Under the pieces are notes generated by a model. That model saw nothing but the letters and a program-made list of their open reading frames with translations. It had not been told where the DNA came from and searched no databases. A DNA stretch of 64,000 nucleotides, from the NCBI GenBank assembly GCA_018268375.1, contig JAFDWS010000006.1, positions 355,115-419,114 on the forward strand, given 5' to 3'. The position numbers and the translations under genes were made by a program. Below are positions 42,519 to 51,664 of the stretch, piece after piece (the stretch's first letter is position 1; every line of letters starts with the position of its first letter). The DNA comes from Armatimonadota bacterium. Lineage in GTDB: Bacteria; Armatimonadota; Fimbriimonadia; Fimbriimonadales; Fimbriimonadaceae.

Positions 42519-42663
42519 AGTCCTACCCTGAGGAAGCCGAGTGCGTCCTGCCGACAATTCTCTCTAGGCTGACGAAGATCAGCCAGCAAAGACTTGCCGA
42601 GGGCAAGACGCAAGCGAGATAGGGTACTAGGCGCCGGAGGGTTCACCTCGGCGCCCTTTTTTT
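42519..42663 (+). ncRNA. Candidate structured small RNA, family not identified
   Basis: No protein fits this roughly 145-base plus-strand stretch. It has nested pairing: an outer stem TACCCT/AGGGTA (42524-42529 with 42621-42626), an inner GCGTC/GACGC (42543-42547 with 42607-42611), and two perfect hairpins, GGCTGA-loop-TCAGCC (42567-42584) and CTTGCC-GAG-GGCAAG (42593-42607). An intrinsic terminator follows. TAGGTT at 42507-42512 could be the -10 box, placing the 5' end at the outer stem. It does not match tRNA, SRP, tmRNA or RNase P signatures. The next gene is convergent, so a cis-riboswitch is unlikely. Confidence 0.5.
42630..42663 (+). terminator. Intrinsic terminator of the candidate RNA
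   Basis: GGCGCC-GGAGG paired with CCTC-GGCGCC (one bulge, loop GTTCA) is followed by seven T residues on the plus strand. The gene after it points the other way, so a plus-strand transcript must end here. Confidence 0.85.
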
Positions 42664-42899
42664 CATTTCCTCTTGCCTGCCCCGTCCGGGTCGGAATCGT
42701 CCAATCCTTTGCGAGCCCGCTCGTGGGCTAGTTTGAAGCCGGCCTTTTGCTCTTCCGTCCACTCACTTGCCGCTTGTTGGGCGGCCGCTTTGGACTCGAC
42801 CGATTCACTACTGGCGGTTTCTTCCTTTGGTGCACAGCCTTCCAAAGTCATCGCCGCCAGCAGGGAGACGATTAGAACCAGAATTCTCAGTCTTTCCAC
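42663..42899 (-). CDS. Small lipoprotein
   Basis: The 78-residue protein begins with [27 protein letters not shown], a signal peptide ending in an LEGC lipobox. Lipidation would fall on the Cys near residue 22. The mature part is short, charged and helical ([29 protein letters not shown]). The GTG start at 42899 lies inside the last codons of the upstream prepilin gene (13-base overlap), so the two are translationally coupled. Function unknown. Confidence 0.72.
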   Translation of the reverse strand: MERLRILVLIVSLLAAMTLEGCAPKEETASSESVESKAAAQQAASEWTEEQKAGFKLAHERARKGLDDSDPDGAGKRK

Positions 42900-43786
42900 C
42901 AGACCACACCGCTGGCTTCCGGATACGCCACGAACGTGCTGCACTTCCAGCCCTTGCCGATCGGGAAGCCGTCACGTGGGAACGGATTGATCAAGCCGTT
43001 CGGATCAGAACAGTAGCCGTCCACGCGGGCTTGGAAATTCTTCGGGGATGCGATGACGGTGCCATCTGGAAGATAGCCGCCCTTCCAAGGCACGATCCCG
43101 GCATGGCCGTCACCGAAGACCATGGTGATCTTCCCATCGAAGTAAATACGGTTGTTGTTCCCGTTGGTGGTGCCGCCCGGGAAGTCGTCGAAGAACCAGT
43201 CCACGCCGCCGATCGTCTGGCGCGGAGTGTCATATGTATTGCCGAACAAGAAGAGCCGAGCAGGGCTCGCGAACTGCGTCGTCGACTTGCCCGCATTGAA
43301 TCGGGTCGCGCGACCGCCCAGCCAGTTACGGTTTCGGCAACCCTGAACCAGACCACCATCGATGCACTGCTCCTCGTTGATAGCGCCTTCGGCGGCCCGG
43401 ATCTCGTAGCCCCAGTTGTAACCGACGTCGTTGTTTCCGTAGGTCAGGTTGCCGTTAGCATCGTTGCCCACCTTGTCCACGTTCTGCCGGTACTTGGCCC
43501 ACATCTCCGCGTTCTTCATGTAAGGCTGTAGCGTGCAGATCGGGTCTCCCCCGCAGTTGAAGCTCTGGTTCCCGTCCGAGTTGTCATAGACGGACGGAAG
43601 AAAGTCGTCTTGATCGGTGCTGTAGATCATTGAGGCAGTTCCGATCTGCTTCATGTTGCTCAGAGCGGAGGTCTTCTTGGCCGCTACCTTGGCCTGGGCG
43701 AAGACGGGGAAGAGGATCGCCGCCAAGATAGCGATGATGGCGATGACAACAAGAAGTTCTATTAATGTGAAGGCTCTCTTACGCAT
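42887..43786 (-). CDS. Prepilin-type N-terminal cleavage/methylation protein
   Basis: The 299-residue pseudopilin-like protein has the leader [22 protein letters not shown], then [41 protein letters not shown], nearly the same as the gene at 12642-13457. The rest is beta-rich with Cys pairs ([23 protein letters not shown]) and a GDGHAGIVP segment. It is probably exported and assembled via a type II/IV pilus machinery encoded elsewhere. A GGGAG Shine-Dalgarno lies upstream. It is coupled to the downstream lipoprotein gene. Confidence 0.88.
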   Translation of the reverse strand: MRKRAFTLIELLVVIAIIAILAAILFPVFAQAKVAAKKTSALSNMKQIGTASMIYSTDQDDFLPSVYDNSDGNQSFNCGGDPICTLQPYMKNAEMWAKYRQNVDKVGNDANGNLTYGNNDVGYNWGYEIRAAEGAINEEQCIDGGLVQGCRNRNWLGGRATRFNAGKSTTQFASPARLFLFGNTYDTPRQTIGGVDWFFDDFPGGTTNGNNNRIYFDGKITMVFGDGHAGIVPWKGGYLPDGTVIASPKNFQARVDGYCSDPNGLINPFPRDGFPIGKGWKCSTFVAYPEASGVVWWKD

Positions 43787-43883
43787 GGCTCGTCTCCCGA
43801 GACATGCCTATGTTCGCCGTCGATTGTTATGGCCGCGTCGCGATTGCGTGAAGGCGCGGTAAAGAATCCTCCAAGAGATGAAC

Positions 43884-43889
43884 TAACAT
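43884..43889 (+). promoter_or_regulatory. -10-like box of the zinc-ribbon gene (leaderless)
   Basis: TAACAT ends six bases before ATG 43896. Confidence 0.45.
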
Positions 43890-43895
43890 GGGGGC

Positions 43896-45032
43896 ATGTC
43901 TTTCTTCAAGAAGCTTTTCGGTGGTTCCGAGGAGGAGGGCCAGGGCAAAGAGCAAGGTCAGGGACTTGGAGACCTGATCAAGCAAGCCAAGGCCATGCAA
44001 GAGCAGTTTGCGAGCCAGGTCCAGCAAGGCTCACAGCAGAACCTGGACGTGAGCCAACTGATGGCCCAGGCCACCGCCAATATGGAAGCGCTGACCGGCC
44101 AGACGGCGGAACCGCGAGCCCAGTTCGTCAAAAAGACGAATTGCCACAACTGCGGCGGGGCCAAGACCCTGCCGCCCAAGACCGCCTACGTCTACTGCGA
44201 CTTCTGCGGCAGCCTCACCGATTACGACTTCCAGAAAGCCTGCGAGAACCCGCAGTCCATGATGCCCGGGCCCGCTTACGAGCAACTCATCCGCGACACC
44301 AACGCCGATGCCCAGCTTGCCCGTGAGACCAAAGACCGGGACAAGTTCATCGAGATCCAGCGCCGGCTCTTCGACCGGTGGATCGAGCTATGCCCGAACG
44401 CCGTCTCGCCCCGCGCCAAGCGAGACGAGAACTATCGCAAGCAACTCGTCGAATACATGGCCCAGACCGCCACGGTGAACGAGTTCGACGAGAAGTATCA
44501 AGAGTTTGCGGCCCAGGTCACCAAGGACACGATGGGCATCAAGTGGCAAGGCATGTATCCCAAGATGACGGCGGAGAGCTCCACTTTCTGGCCGCTCTAC
44601 CAGACGGTCAAAGCCCAGCTTGAATACAGCTACGGCATCCTGAAAGCGAACGGCGTGCTCGACCTTCACCCCGACCAAGCCCCCGAAGACCTTCAGCGCC
44701 GCATGACCTGGTCGATGTTCTGCCAGGGCTGGCTGCCGACGCTCGGCCCAGAAGACTCGGAGAGGATGATCGCGGATGCTGGCCTCAAAGGCGAGTACAC
44801 GCGCATGGAACCGGTCGAGACAACGGTGCGCCACTGCGGCGGCTGTGGAGGGGAGATGCACATGCTGAAAGGCGCCAAGGTGATGATCTGCGAAGAGTGC
44901 GGGACCAAAGTGGACGTCGGCAACCCCGAGGTCAACTGCAAGAACTGCGCAGGCATGATCAGCTTCCCGGTCGGGGTGAACCGGCTGCAATGCCCCTACT
45001 GCACCTCCGAAGCGCAGCGGATGAGCTGGTAG
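43896..45032 (+). CDS. Cytosolic protein with several zinc-ribbon CxxC pairs
   Basis: I do not recognise a family. The 378-residue protein starts with a Gly/Glu/Gln-rich segment (SFFKKLFGGSEEEGQGKEQGQG). Zinc-ribbon knuckles follow: CHNCGG with CDFCG (about 83-108), then CGGCGG with CEECG, then CKNC with CPYC at the C-terminus. A helical middle region of about 200 residues separates them. The pattern suggests a scaffold or nucleic-acid/protein-binding role. No transmembrane helix is seen. A hairpin (CGCCAG/CTGGCG) lies just after the stop, but lacks a T run. Confidence 0.68.
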   Translation: MSFFKKLFGGSEEEGQGKEQGQGLGDLIKQAKAMQEQFASQVQQGSQQNLDVSQLMAQATANMEALTGQTAEPRAQFVKKTNCHNCGGAKTLPPKTAYVYCDFCGSLTDYDFQKACENPQSMMPGPAYEQLIRDTNADAQLARETKDRDKFIEIQRRLFDRWIELCPNAVSPRAKRDENYRKQLVEYMAQTATVNEFDEKYQEFAAQVTKDTMGIKWQGMYPKMTAESSTFWPLYQTVKAQLEYSYGILKANGVLDLHPDQAPEDLQRRMTWSMFCQGWLPTLGPEDSERMIADAGLKGEYTRMEPVETTVRHCGGCGGEMHMLKGAKVMICEECGTKVDVGNPEVNCKNCAGMISFPVGVNRLQCPYCTSEAQRMSW

Positions 45033-45073
45033 CCCGCCAGCGAGACCTGGCGAGGAATGGAAGGTGACTTTGA

Positions 45074-46618
<1,545 letters not shown>

Positions 46619-46701
46619 TCCGAGCTTATCCGTCCGGCGGGTGCAGGCGGTTCGTGGCAACCGTTCGTACGCATTCAACGTCAACTAGCTAGGGGCTAGA
46701 T

Positions 46702-47175
46702 TTGACGAGCCAAAAGTTAGGATTTGTGGTGTCGAGGGCGCTCGCCGTCTTATTCGCTTACCTGGGAGCGGTCCGCCTAGTGTCGGTCGTCATGCTGCCG
46801 ATCGGAACGCCCAACCCGATGGAAGACCCGATGCGTAGCTTGATCATGACGCACGGTTCAGTCGCCCTAATCAGCTTCATCATCGCTCTCCTCTGTTGGT
46901 TCCGAGCCAGCCGCTTCGCGCCTCTTGAGGAGCCTTCGGGCGACGCCACTGCCGCCAATTGGGGCACCATCCTTGTCCGGGCAGTGGGTGTCGGCGCGAT
47001 CATCTGGGGAACCGCTGCCCTCGTGACGAGCTTGGTTGTCCTGATTGCGAAGCAAGGGTCGTCCACCCCGCTTCAGCTCTCCTGGACGGATCTAGTGGAG
47101 GGCGTTACGAAAAGCTTGCTTGGCCTCATTGTCACATTAGACGCCGCGCGGATCAGCCGCTGGAAGGCGACATGA
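46702..47175 (+). CDS. Hypothetical membrane protein
   Basis: The 157-residue protein has four predicted membrane helices (near residues 10-32, 47-67, 88-115 and 135-150) and no recognised motif. The start is uncertain: TTG 46702 gives MTSQKLGFVVSRALAVLFAYLG, and in-frame GTG codons follow. Its TGA overlaps the ATG of the next gene (ATGA at 47172-47175), so the pair is coupled. Function unknown. Confidence 0.65.
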   Translation: MTSQKLGFVVSRALAVLFAYLGAVRLVSVVMLPIGTPNPMEDPMRSLIMTHGSVALISFIIALLCWFRASRFAPLEEPSGDATAANWGTILVRAVGVGAIIWGTAALVTSLVVLIAKQGSSTPLQLSWTDLVEGVTKSLLGLIVTLDAARISRWKAT

Positions 47176-47681
47176 CTGCGATTGGCCTTCGGATTATTGG
47201 GATCCGTTCCTTGCGTGTCGTCTCACTCTACTCCCTCATCGACTTTGCGGCATCGTGTCTCAACTCTGCCGCAGTGTCGCCGAGGCTTTCTCGGTTCAAT
47301 CCGACCCTTGCGCTCCCGGGGCTTGTTTTGCCCTTTGGCATAGCCCTGGGTTGCATTGCCTTCGCACCAGAACTGGCCTCGCGACGAGGGCCGAACCGGA
47401 CGCCCGCCGGCATCAGCGTGTGGTGGGTCGGTGCACTTATCGCACTCTGGAGCCTGTTGGATGTCCTCCAAAGGGGTGCACGGGTCGGAAGATTCTCACT
47501 TATGGGGCTTCAAGACCCGGTAAGCCCGGATCCCCAGTTCTGGACTTTGGTCATCGTCACGTTCGCGCCTTTCTGGGCCCTGTTGCTCGGCCTCATGGTG
47601 ATGGGCTCTTCAGAGCGGTTGGCCACATTGTTCCAGCAGCAAGACGCCGTTGTTCAAGCCCGCTCACAGGCGAACGACTAA
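47172..47681 (+). CDS. Hypothetical membrane protein
   Basis: The 169-residue protein has hydrophobic segments near residues 15-35, 49-70, 80-100 and 125-150, suggesting four membrane helices. I recognise no family. ATG 47172 overlaps the stop of the preceding membrane-protein gene, so the two products may act together. The final tail is Gln/Ala-rich and cytosolic-looking. It shares CTAA (47678-47681) as stop overlap with the convergent FGE-like gene. Confidence 0.65.
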   Translation: MTAIGLRIIGIRSLRVVSLYSLIDFAASCLNSAAVSPRLSRFNPTLALPGLVLPFGIALGCIAFAPELASRRGPNRTPAGISVWWVGALIALWSLLDVLQRGARVGRFSLMGLQDPVSPDPQFWTLVIVTFAPFWALLLGLMVMGSSERLATLFQQQDAVVQARSQAND

Positions 47682-48469
47682 CCTTTCGCGACCCGGAAAC
47701 CCTGATTGCTGAAAGAGGCGTGGATGCTCACATTGCCGATGTCCGCTGAGTTAAAGAAGCAACAAGCGTGGGCACTGCACCACCACGATCCGCCCCGCGA
47801 ATGGACGAGAGACTTCGACTTGTCCCGCGGCATCCTGCCACTGCAGAACTCGAAGACGTTGCCGTACATGTCGTAGAGCCCCCGTGGGTTTGGGAGGAAC
47901 GAGCCCACGGGCGAGGTGTACTCATAGCCGTCCGAAGAGTCCGGCTCCGTGTGGTCACGGCCGTGCCAAACGTTCGCGTAGTACCCCATGAGACTGAAGT
48001 CGTCGCCAAAGAACCAGTCGCCTTTCGTCCCTGCGCGACAAGCCACCTCCCACTCGTCAAGCGTCGGCAAGCGAACCTTGGCCCATTTGCAATAAGCCAG
48101 CGCATCGGCGAAGCTGATTGAAGTCACAGGGTGGTCCATCTTGTCTCCAATGCCGCCGAGACGGAGCCCGTTCGGATATCGCCAGCTCGCGTCCTTGTCG
48201 GGAATCCATCGGAACTCCGGCAGTGGCGTCCTGAAGGTCAAGGCATTGTGAAGCCGTTCGGCGTCGGTGACGTAGCCCGTAGCAGAAACAAACGCCGCGA
48301 ACTGAGAGTTCGTCGTCTCGTAGGCTGCGATCTCGTACGCCTTCAAGCGGACTTTGCGGGGCGGCGTGTCGAGCCGACCCTTCTTGCCCACCTCGTAGAC
48401 TCCTGCTGGAACCGTGACAAACGCGGGCGGAGAGCCGGTTGCAGCGCAAGCAAGGACAAACGAGATCAA
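47678..48469 (-). CDS. Formylglycine-generating enzyme (FGE/SUMF1)-family protein, exported
   Basis: The FGE-sulfatase fold is clear: VPAGVYEVGKKG, YEIAAYETTNSQFAAFVSATGY, HPVTSISFADALAYCKWA, RLPTLDEWEVACRAG, GLYDMYGNVFEFCSG and the end RGGSWWCSAHACC. The two active-site Cys of FGE (Cys-x4-Cys after GGS) are conserved in GGSWWCSAHAC, so real formylglycine formation is possible, although no sulfatase is seen nearby. The start at TTG 48469 overlaps the preceding stop. The leader MISFVLACAATG is short, uncharged and lipobox-like. The protein is 263 residues. Confidence 0.86.
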   Translation of the reverse strand: MISFVLACAATGSPPAFVTVPAGVYEVGKKGRLDTPPRKVRLKAYEIAAYETTNSQFAAFVSATGYVTDAERLHNALTFRTPLPEFRWIPDKDASWRYPNGLRLGGIGDKMDHPVTSISFADALAYCKWAKVRLPTLDEWEVACRAGTKGDWFFGDDFSLMGYYANVWHGRDHTEPDSSDGYEYTSPVGSFLPNPRGLYDMYGNVFEFCSGRMPRDKSKSLVHSRGGSWWCSAHACCFFNSADIGNVSIHASFSNQGFRVAKG

Positions 48470-49197
48470 TGCTTTTCGTTCTTGTAGAAGTCGCTCGCCC
48501 GAGCCAAGATGAGTTTCTGGTTCGCCACCGAAGCGTCCAAATAGGCTTGCCAATTGGCGTCCTCGCCATAGAGCTTCTTGTAGGAGGCCGAATTCAAGAA
48601 CGGGCCGTACTTGCCCTCCTTCATCAGCAACATCAGGACGGTGAGGATGTCTTGGTCCTTGCGGTCCTTCGTGTAGATTCTCTCGAGGTCGGGAATGAGC
48701 TCGATCGCGTTCGTTGTCACGATCGCCAGCTTCAGATTGACGCCGACCCTCCCTTTCTTCTGAATCGTGTTCCTCAGAAGGGCGACCACTTTTGTCCGAT
48801 TGTTCTTTAAGAACGCAAGCTGGCGGTCGCTCCAAACGCCCTCGTCACCGAACGCGCCGACCGGATAGGCAAAGATCTTCTTTTCCTCATCGACCAGGGG
48901 CGGCATCACCGAGCAGTTCTGGCTGAACTGCTCAGCGTGGATCATGGTGTACGTGAACCTCTCCTCCACGCTGAGCGCGTTGTAAGTCTTGACGGGGAGA
49001 ATTCGATCGTCCTCCTCGTTGGGTTTGAGCTTTCTTACAAGTGCCTTCACCTTGCTCAGTCCGTAGCTCGGCTCCGTCGATTGCTCCCGAAAGCGGCGAT
49101 AGGCTTGGCTTTTCTGGCTGGCCTTGGGGAACTCCTCCTGGGCGACGGTGATGGCCGCAATGCAGGTCACGGAAAGGAGCGACAGCGCGTACTTCAT
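48466..49197 (-). CDS. Hypothetical exported protein
   Basis: The 243-residue protein has a signal peptide (MKYALSLLSVTCIAAITVAQ) and a mainly helical body (FTYTMIHAEQFSQNCSVMPPLVDEEKKIFAYPVGAFGDEGVWSDRQLAFLKNNRTKVVALLR), with a weak HEAT-like feel in the second half. No family is assigned. ATG 49197 is preceded by TACAAT at a six-base spacing, so it is probably leaderless. Its TGA overlaps the TTG of the FGE-like gene, which suggests linked expression and perhaps a shared extracytoplasmic function. Confidence 0.7.
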   Translation of the reverse strand: MKYALSLLSVTCIAAITVAQEEFPKASQKSQAYRRFREQSTEPSYGLSKVKALVRKLKPNEEDDRILPVKTYNALSVEERFTYTMIHAEQFSQNCSVMPPLVDEEKKIFAYPVGAFGDEGVWSDRQLAFLKNNRTKVVALLRNTIQKKGRVGVNLKLAIVTTNAIELIPDLERIYTKDRKDQDILTVLMLLMKEGKYGPFLNSASYKKLYGEDANWQAYLDASVANQKLILARASDFYKNEKH

Positions 49198-49203
49198 GCC
49201 CGG

Positions 49204-49209
49204 ATTGTA
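49204..49209 (-). promoter_or_regulatory. -10-like box of the 49197 gene (leaderless)
   Basis: TACAAT on the minus strand ends six bases before ATG 49197. Confidence 0.5.
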
Positions 49210-49268
49210 CTGTCCTCGTCTAGACCACCAACACGGGCTGGACGAATTGCCGCCCAGCCCGGTTGTCA

Positions 49269-50402
49269 TCAGGCCTTCTTCAGGAGGAACACGCGGTTGC
49301 GTCCGTTCAAGATGGCCGTGCACTGGACGGTGTCCTGTGCATTGACTGCCCACGCGTCGCTTAAGACGACGCCCTGCGGCAACCCGATAGTCTGGGTGTT
49401 CAGGTCGACCATGATCCCTTTATGGTCGTAGTACGCGACGTTTCCAGAAGGCGTGAAGCAGGTTCCGACGACCGTGCCCAAGTCGTTCATCTGTTGTGCG
49501 ATCGCGCCGTACGAGCCTGGGAGGCCCTGGATCGCAAAGAACTCACCCTTGCCGTTGGTGCGGAACGCAAACCCACCATTGATCGTGTAGAAGTTCCCGC
49601 AAGTCTCAAAGAATCGGTTGACAGAGGTGACGGTGCCCGGATTCGTGGTGCTCATAACCATCGGCATCCGGTTCACGAACATTGTTGGGACTGCGCCAAG
49701 GGAACTGATTCCGCGCACACTGCACCCGGTGGCGTTAACGCTGTTCAGCACCGGCAGATCAAAGCCGCCCCCGCCGTCGGGCACGCCTGGTGCAAGATCC
49801 ATGATCTCGCCGTTGACGATGACAAACGGGTGCATGGTCGCTGAAGGAGTGTCCGACATACCAGTGATCGAGCCGTCGTTGTTGATGAAGTAAGCCTCGG
49901 AGTTCGCACCCCCCAGGTTCTGCGTGGGATAGACAGTGTTGTTCTGCCAGATCGCCGCCACTCGATTGCCCAAGACGTTGTTCGAGGATCCCACAACGAC
50001 GCCGGAATCATTGACGCTGTTTGCAGAGCTAGACTGTCCGCCAAGGGTTCCGAGGTCTTTCATGACGCCGGTCGAGACGGTGTAGAGGAAAGCGTGGGCC
50101 TTGCCGTTGGCGAGTGCCGACTGGCCGACGATGAAGCTGCCGTTGGGGCTGATTCCGAGGGCAACGCTGAAACTGCCGCCCAGGGTGCCCAGATCCTTCA
50201 GCGACGAGCCGTTCCAGACGGCGGCATGGATCTGACCGGTGGCGGTCGTTGCCCGTACGGCCGTTGTCCCGTTGTTGGCCATCGGGCCGTTGAAGACGCT
50301 CCCATTCGAAGTCAGGGATCCGATGTCGACCGCCTTGTAGTCTTGAGCGAAGATCGTAGCGGCGCCGGCCACGGCGACCACCGAAAAGATTGCGCGTTTC
50401 AT
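49269..50402 (-). CDS. Exported HAF-repeat protein
   Basis: After a signal peptide (MKRAIFSVVAVAGAATIFAQ), the 377-residue protein carries extracellular HAF-type repeats: AVWNGSSLKDLGTLGGSFSVALGISPNGSFIVGQS, then HAFLYTVSTGVMKDLGTLGGQSSSANSVNDSGVVVGSS. Later repeats are more degenerate. HAF proteins are predicted beta-propeller-like surface or secreted proteins without defined function. Start at ATG 50402 chosen from the signal peptide. The 102 bases upstream separate it from the 50505 gene and should hold its promoter. Confidence 0.85.
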   Translation of the reverse strand: MKRAIFSVVAVAGAATIFAQDYKAVDIGSLTSNGSVFNGPMANNGTTAVRATTATGQIHAAVWNGSSLKDLGTLGGSFSVALGISPNGSFIVGQSALANGKAHAFLYTVSTGVMKDLGTLGGQSSSANSVNDSGVVVGSSNNVLGNRVAAIWQNNTVYPTQNLGGANSEAYFINNDGSITGMSDTPSATMHPFVIVNGEIMDLAPGVPDGGGGFDLPVLNSVNATGCSVRGISSLGAVPTMFVNRMPMVMSTTNPGTVTSVNRFFETCGNFYTINGGFAFRTNGKGEFFAIQGLPGSYGAIAQQMNDLGTVVGTCFTPSGNVAYYDHKGIMVDLNTQTIGLPQGVVLSDAWAVNAQDTVQCTAILNGRNRVFLLKKA

Positions 50403-50504
50403 GTCGGTCAGAGTTTCGACCTGACACGAAAAGGGATCGTCCCTCCCTTCGGTAGTCCCATGACCTAACTTTGGTTGGGGTTCACAAGGGCACAAATGGG
50501 GCCG

Positions 50505-51650
50505 CTACGAGCTGCGTAGTTCCCAAAAGACGTTGTCCAGGTCGACGATCCATGCGGGCGTCACAGCAGGGGCGGTCTGGTATATGGCAAACCTCATCAT
50601 GAGCCGCCGGTCTGAAGAATAGAACCTCATGGCATCCGTCGAAACCTCGGTGCTGTCCGAAAGGTAAGTCGTCCCTAGCGGCATTTCCTTGAGGAAGACA
50701 AAGCTTCCGCTCCTGAAGTCGTACAAAAGGAGACGCTGTAAAAAGCCGCCGCCTGTGGTTTCCATTCGGCTCCGCGTCTTGAGTTCCAGCCTGCCATACG
50801 CTGGCGTGACGCCTTGTCCAACGACGTCGACCACGACGCCTGGCGAAGTGAGATTGGGAACGACGAACCTGGCAATCCTCAGTGCATCGTCGTCTTCGCC
50901 CCGAAGGCTCTGCAGGTCGCCCCCGACCCGCTTTCCGAGGCGAACAAAATAGTCTTGCGGCCACACTTTCTCAAGAAGTTGGGAGCCGCCACTCGCGCGG
51001 ACGGAATAGGCGATGTTGGTGTTCGTTGTTATCAATCGCCCTGCCCCGAAACCCTCGCCAGGGTTGACCCCTAGCCCGTTCAAGGGATTGATGCCAAGCT
51101 GGGATGGATTGGAATGGCTGAGGCCCATCGTTTGACCGTTTGGGTCGAACGAAAGGATAGGCGCCACTCCCACCCAAAAGACGCCGGGAGGGAGAAAGAG
51201 TGCGGTCGGAATCGTCACGCGGAATGTGCGTCCCTCCGCTTGCGTATTGAATATCTCTTGGACAACTACGGCCGAGGTCGGAACGAGCGTGGTGCCAACC
51301 GTGTTCTGATCGAGGTTCAGGCCCGAGTTGGCAGCGTCCCCAGGACTAGTCCACATGCTGACTCGCCACCCTTGTACGTTGTTAAAGTCAAGGCTGGCCG
51401 CCGTAATGTAAAAGGCGATTTCAACCTGATCCACAATCCCGCCACCGGACACAAAATCGTCGATCTGGGTCGAACTAAAGGCCGGGTAGTCAGGGAATAT
51501 CTGGGCAGGACCCCATCTATCGGTCATCCTCAGATTGGGCCCAACCGGATCGATCTGATTCATGAGCATGAAGCTCTGCCCAGACGCGGCCGTTGCACCG
51601 AGCCAAATGAGGCACGCACCGATCCATCGCGTTACCTTGCTGAGCTTCAT
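50505..51650 (-). CDS. Hypothetical exported protein
   Basis: The 381-residue protein has a signal peptide (MKLSKVTRWIGACLIWLGATAASGQ). The body is beta-rich: IVDQVEIAFYITAASLDFNNVQGWRVSMWTSPGDA, then GRTFRVTIPTALFLPPGVFWVGVAPILSF. This looks like a jelly-roll with a later DALRIARFVVPNLTSPGVVVDVVGQ stretch, perhaps a degraded carbohydrate-binding or PEP-CTERM-like module. No catalytic motif is seen and no family is assigned. TAGGTT lies eight bases before the ATG, overlapping the stop codon of the upstream BNR gene. Confidence 0.68.
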   Translation of the reverse strand: MKLSKVTRWIGACLIWLGATAASGQSFMLMNQIDPVGPNLRMTDRWGPAQIFPDYPAFSSTQIDDFVSGGGIVDQVEIAFYITAASLDFNNVQGWRVSMWTSPGDAANSGLNLDQNTVGTTLVPTSAVVVQEIFNTQAEGRTFRVTIPTALFLPPGVFWVGVAPILSFDPNGQTMGLSHSNPSQLGINPLNGLGVNPGEGFGAGRLITTNTNIAYSVRASGGSQLLEKVWPQDYFVRLGKRVGGDLQSLRGEDDDALRIARFVVPNLTSPGVVVDVVGQGVTPAYGRLELKTRSRMETTGGGFLQRLLLYDFRSGSFVFLKEMPLGTTYLSDSTEVSTDAMRFYSSDRRLMMRFAIYQTAPAVTPAWIVDLDNVFWELRSS

Positions 51651-51658
51651 ACCACTCG

Positions 51659-51664
51659 AACCTA
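51659..51664 (-). promoter_or_regulatory. -10-like box of the 51650 gene
   Basis: TAGGTT on the minus strand ends eight bases before ATG 51650 and overlaps the stop codon of the upstream BNR gene. Confidence 0.3.

Noticed and set aside
42519-42663. c-di-GMP-I riboswitch identity for the structured RNA
   Set aside because: Only a GCAAA-hairpin-GACGCAA resemblance is present. The second helix and receptor are missing, and no gene lies downstream in the right orientation.
45036-45056. Hairpin CGCCAG/CTGGCG after the zinc-ribbon gene as a terminator
   Set aside because: The 6-bp stem is perfect but has no T run after it, so it is not a convincing intrinsic terminator.
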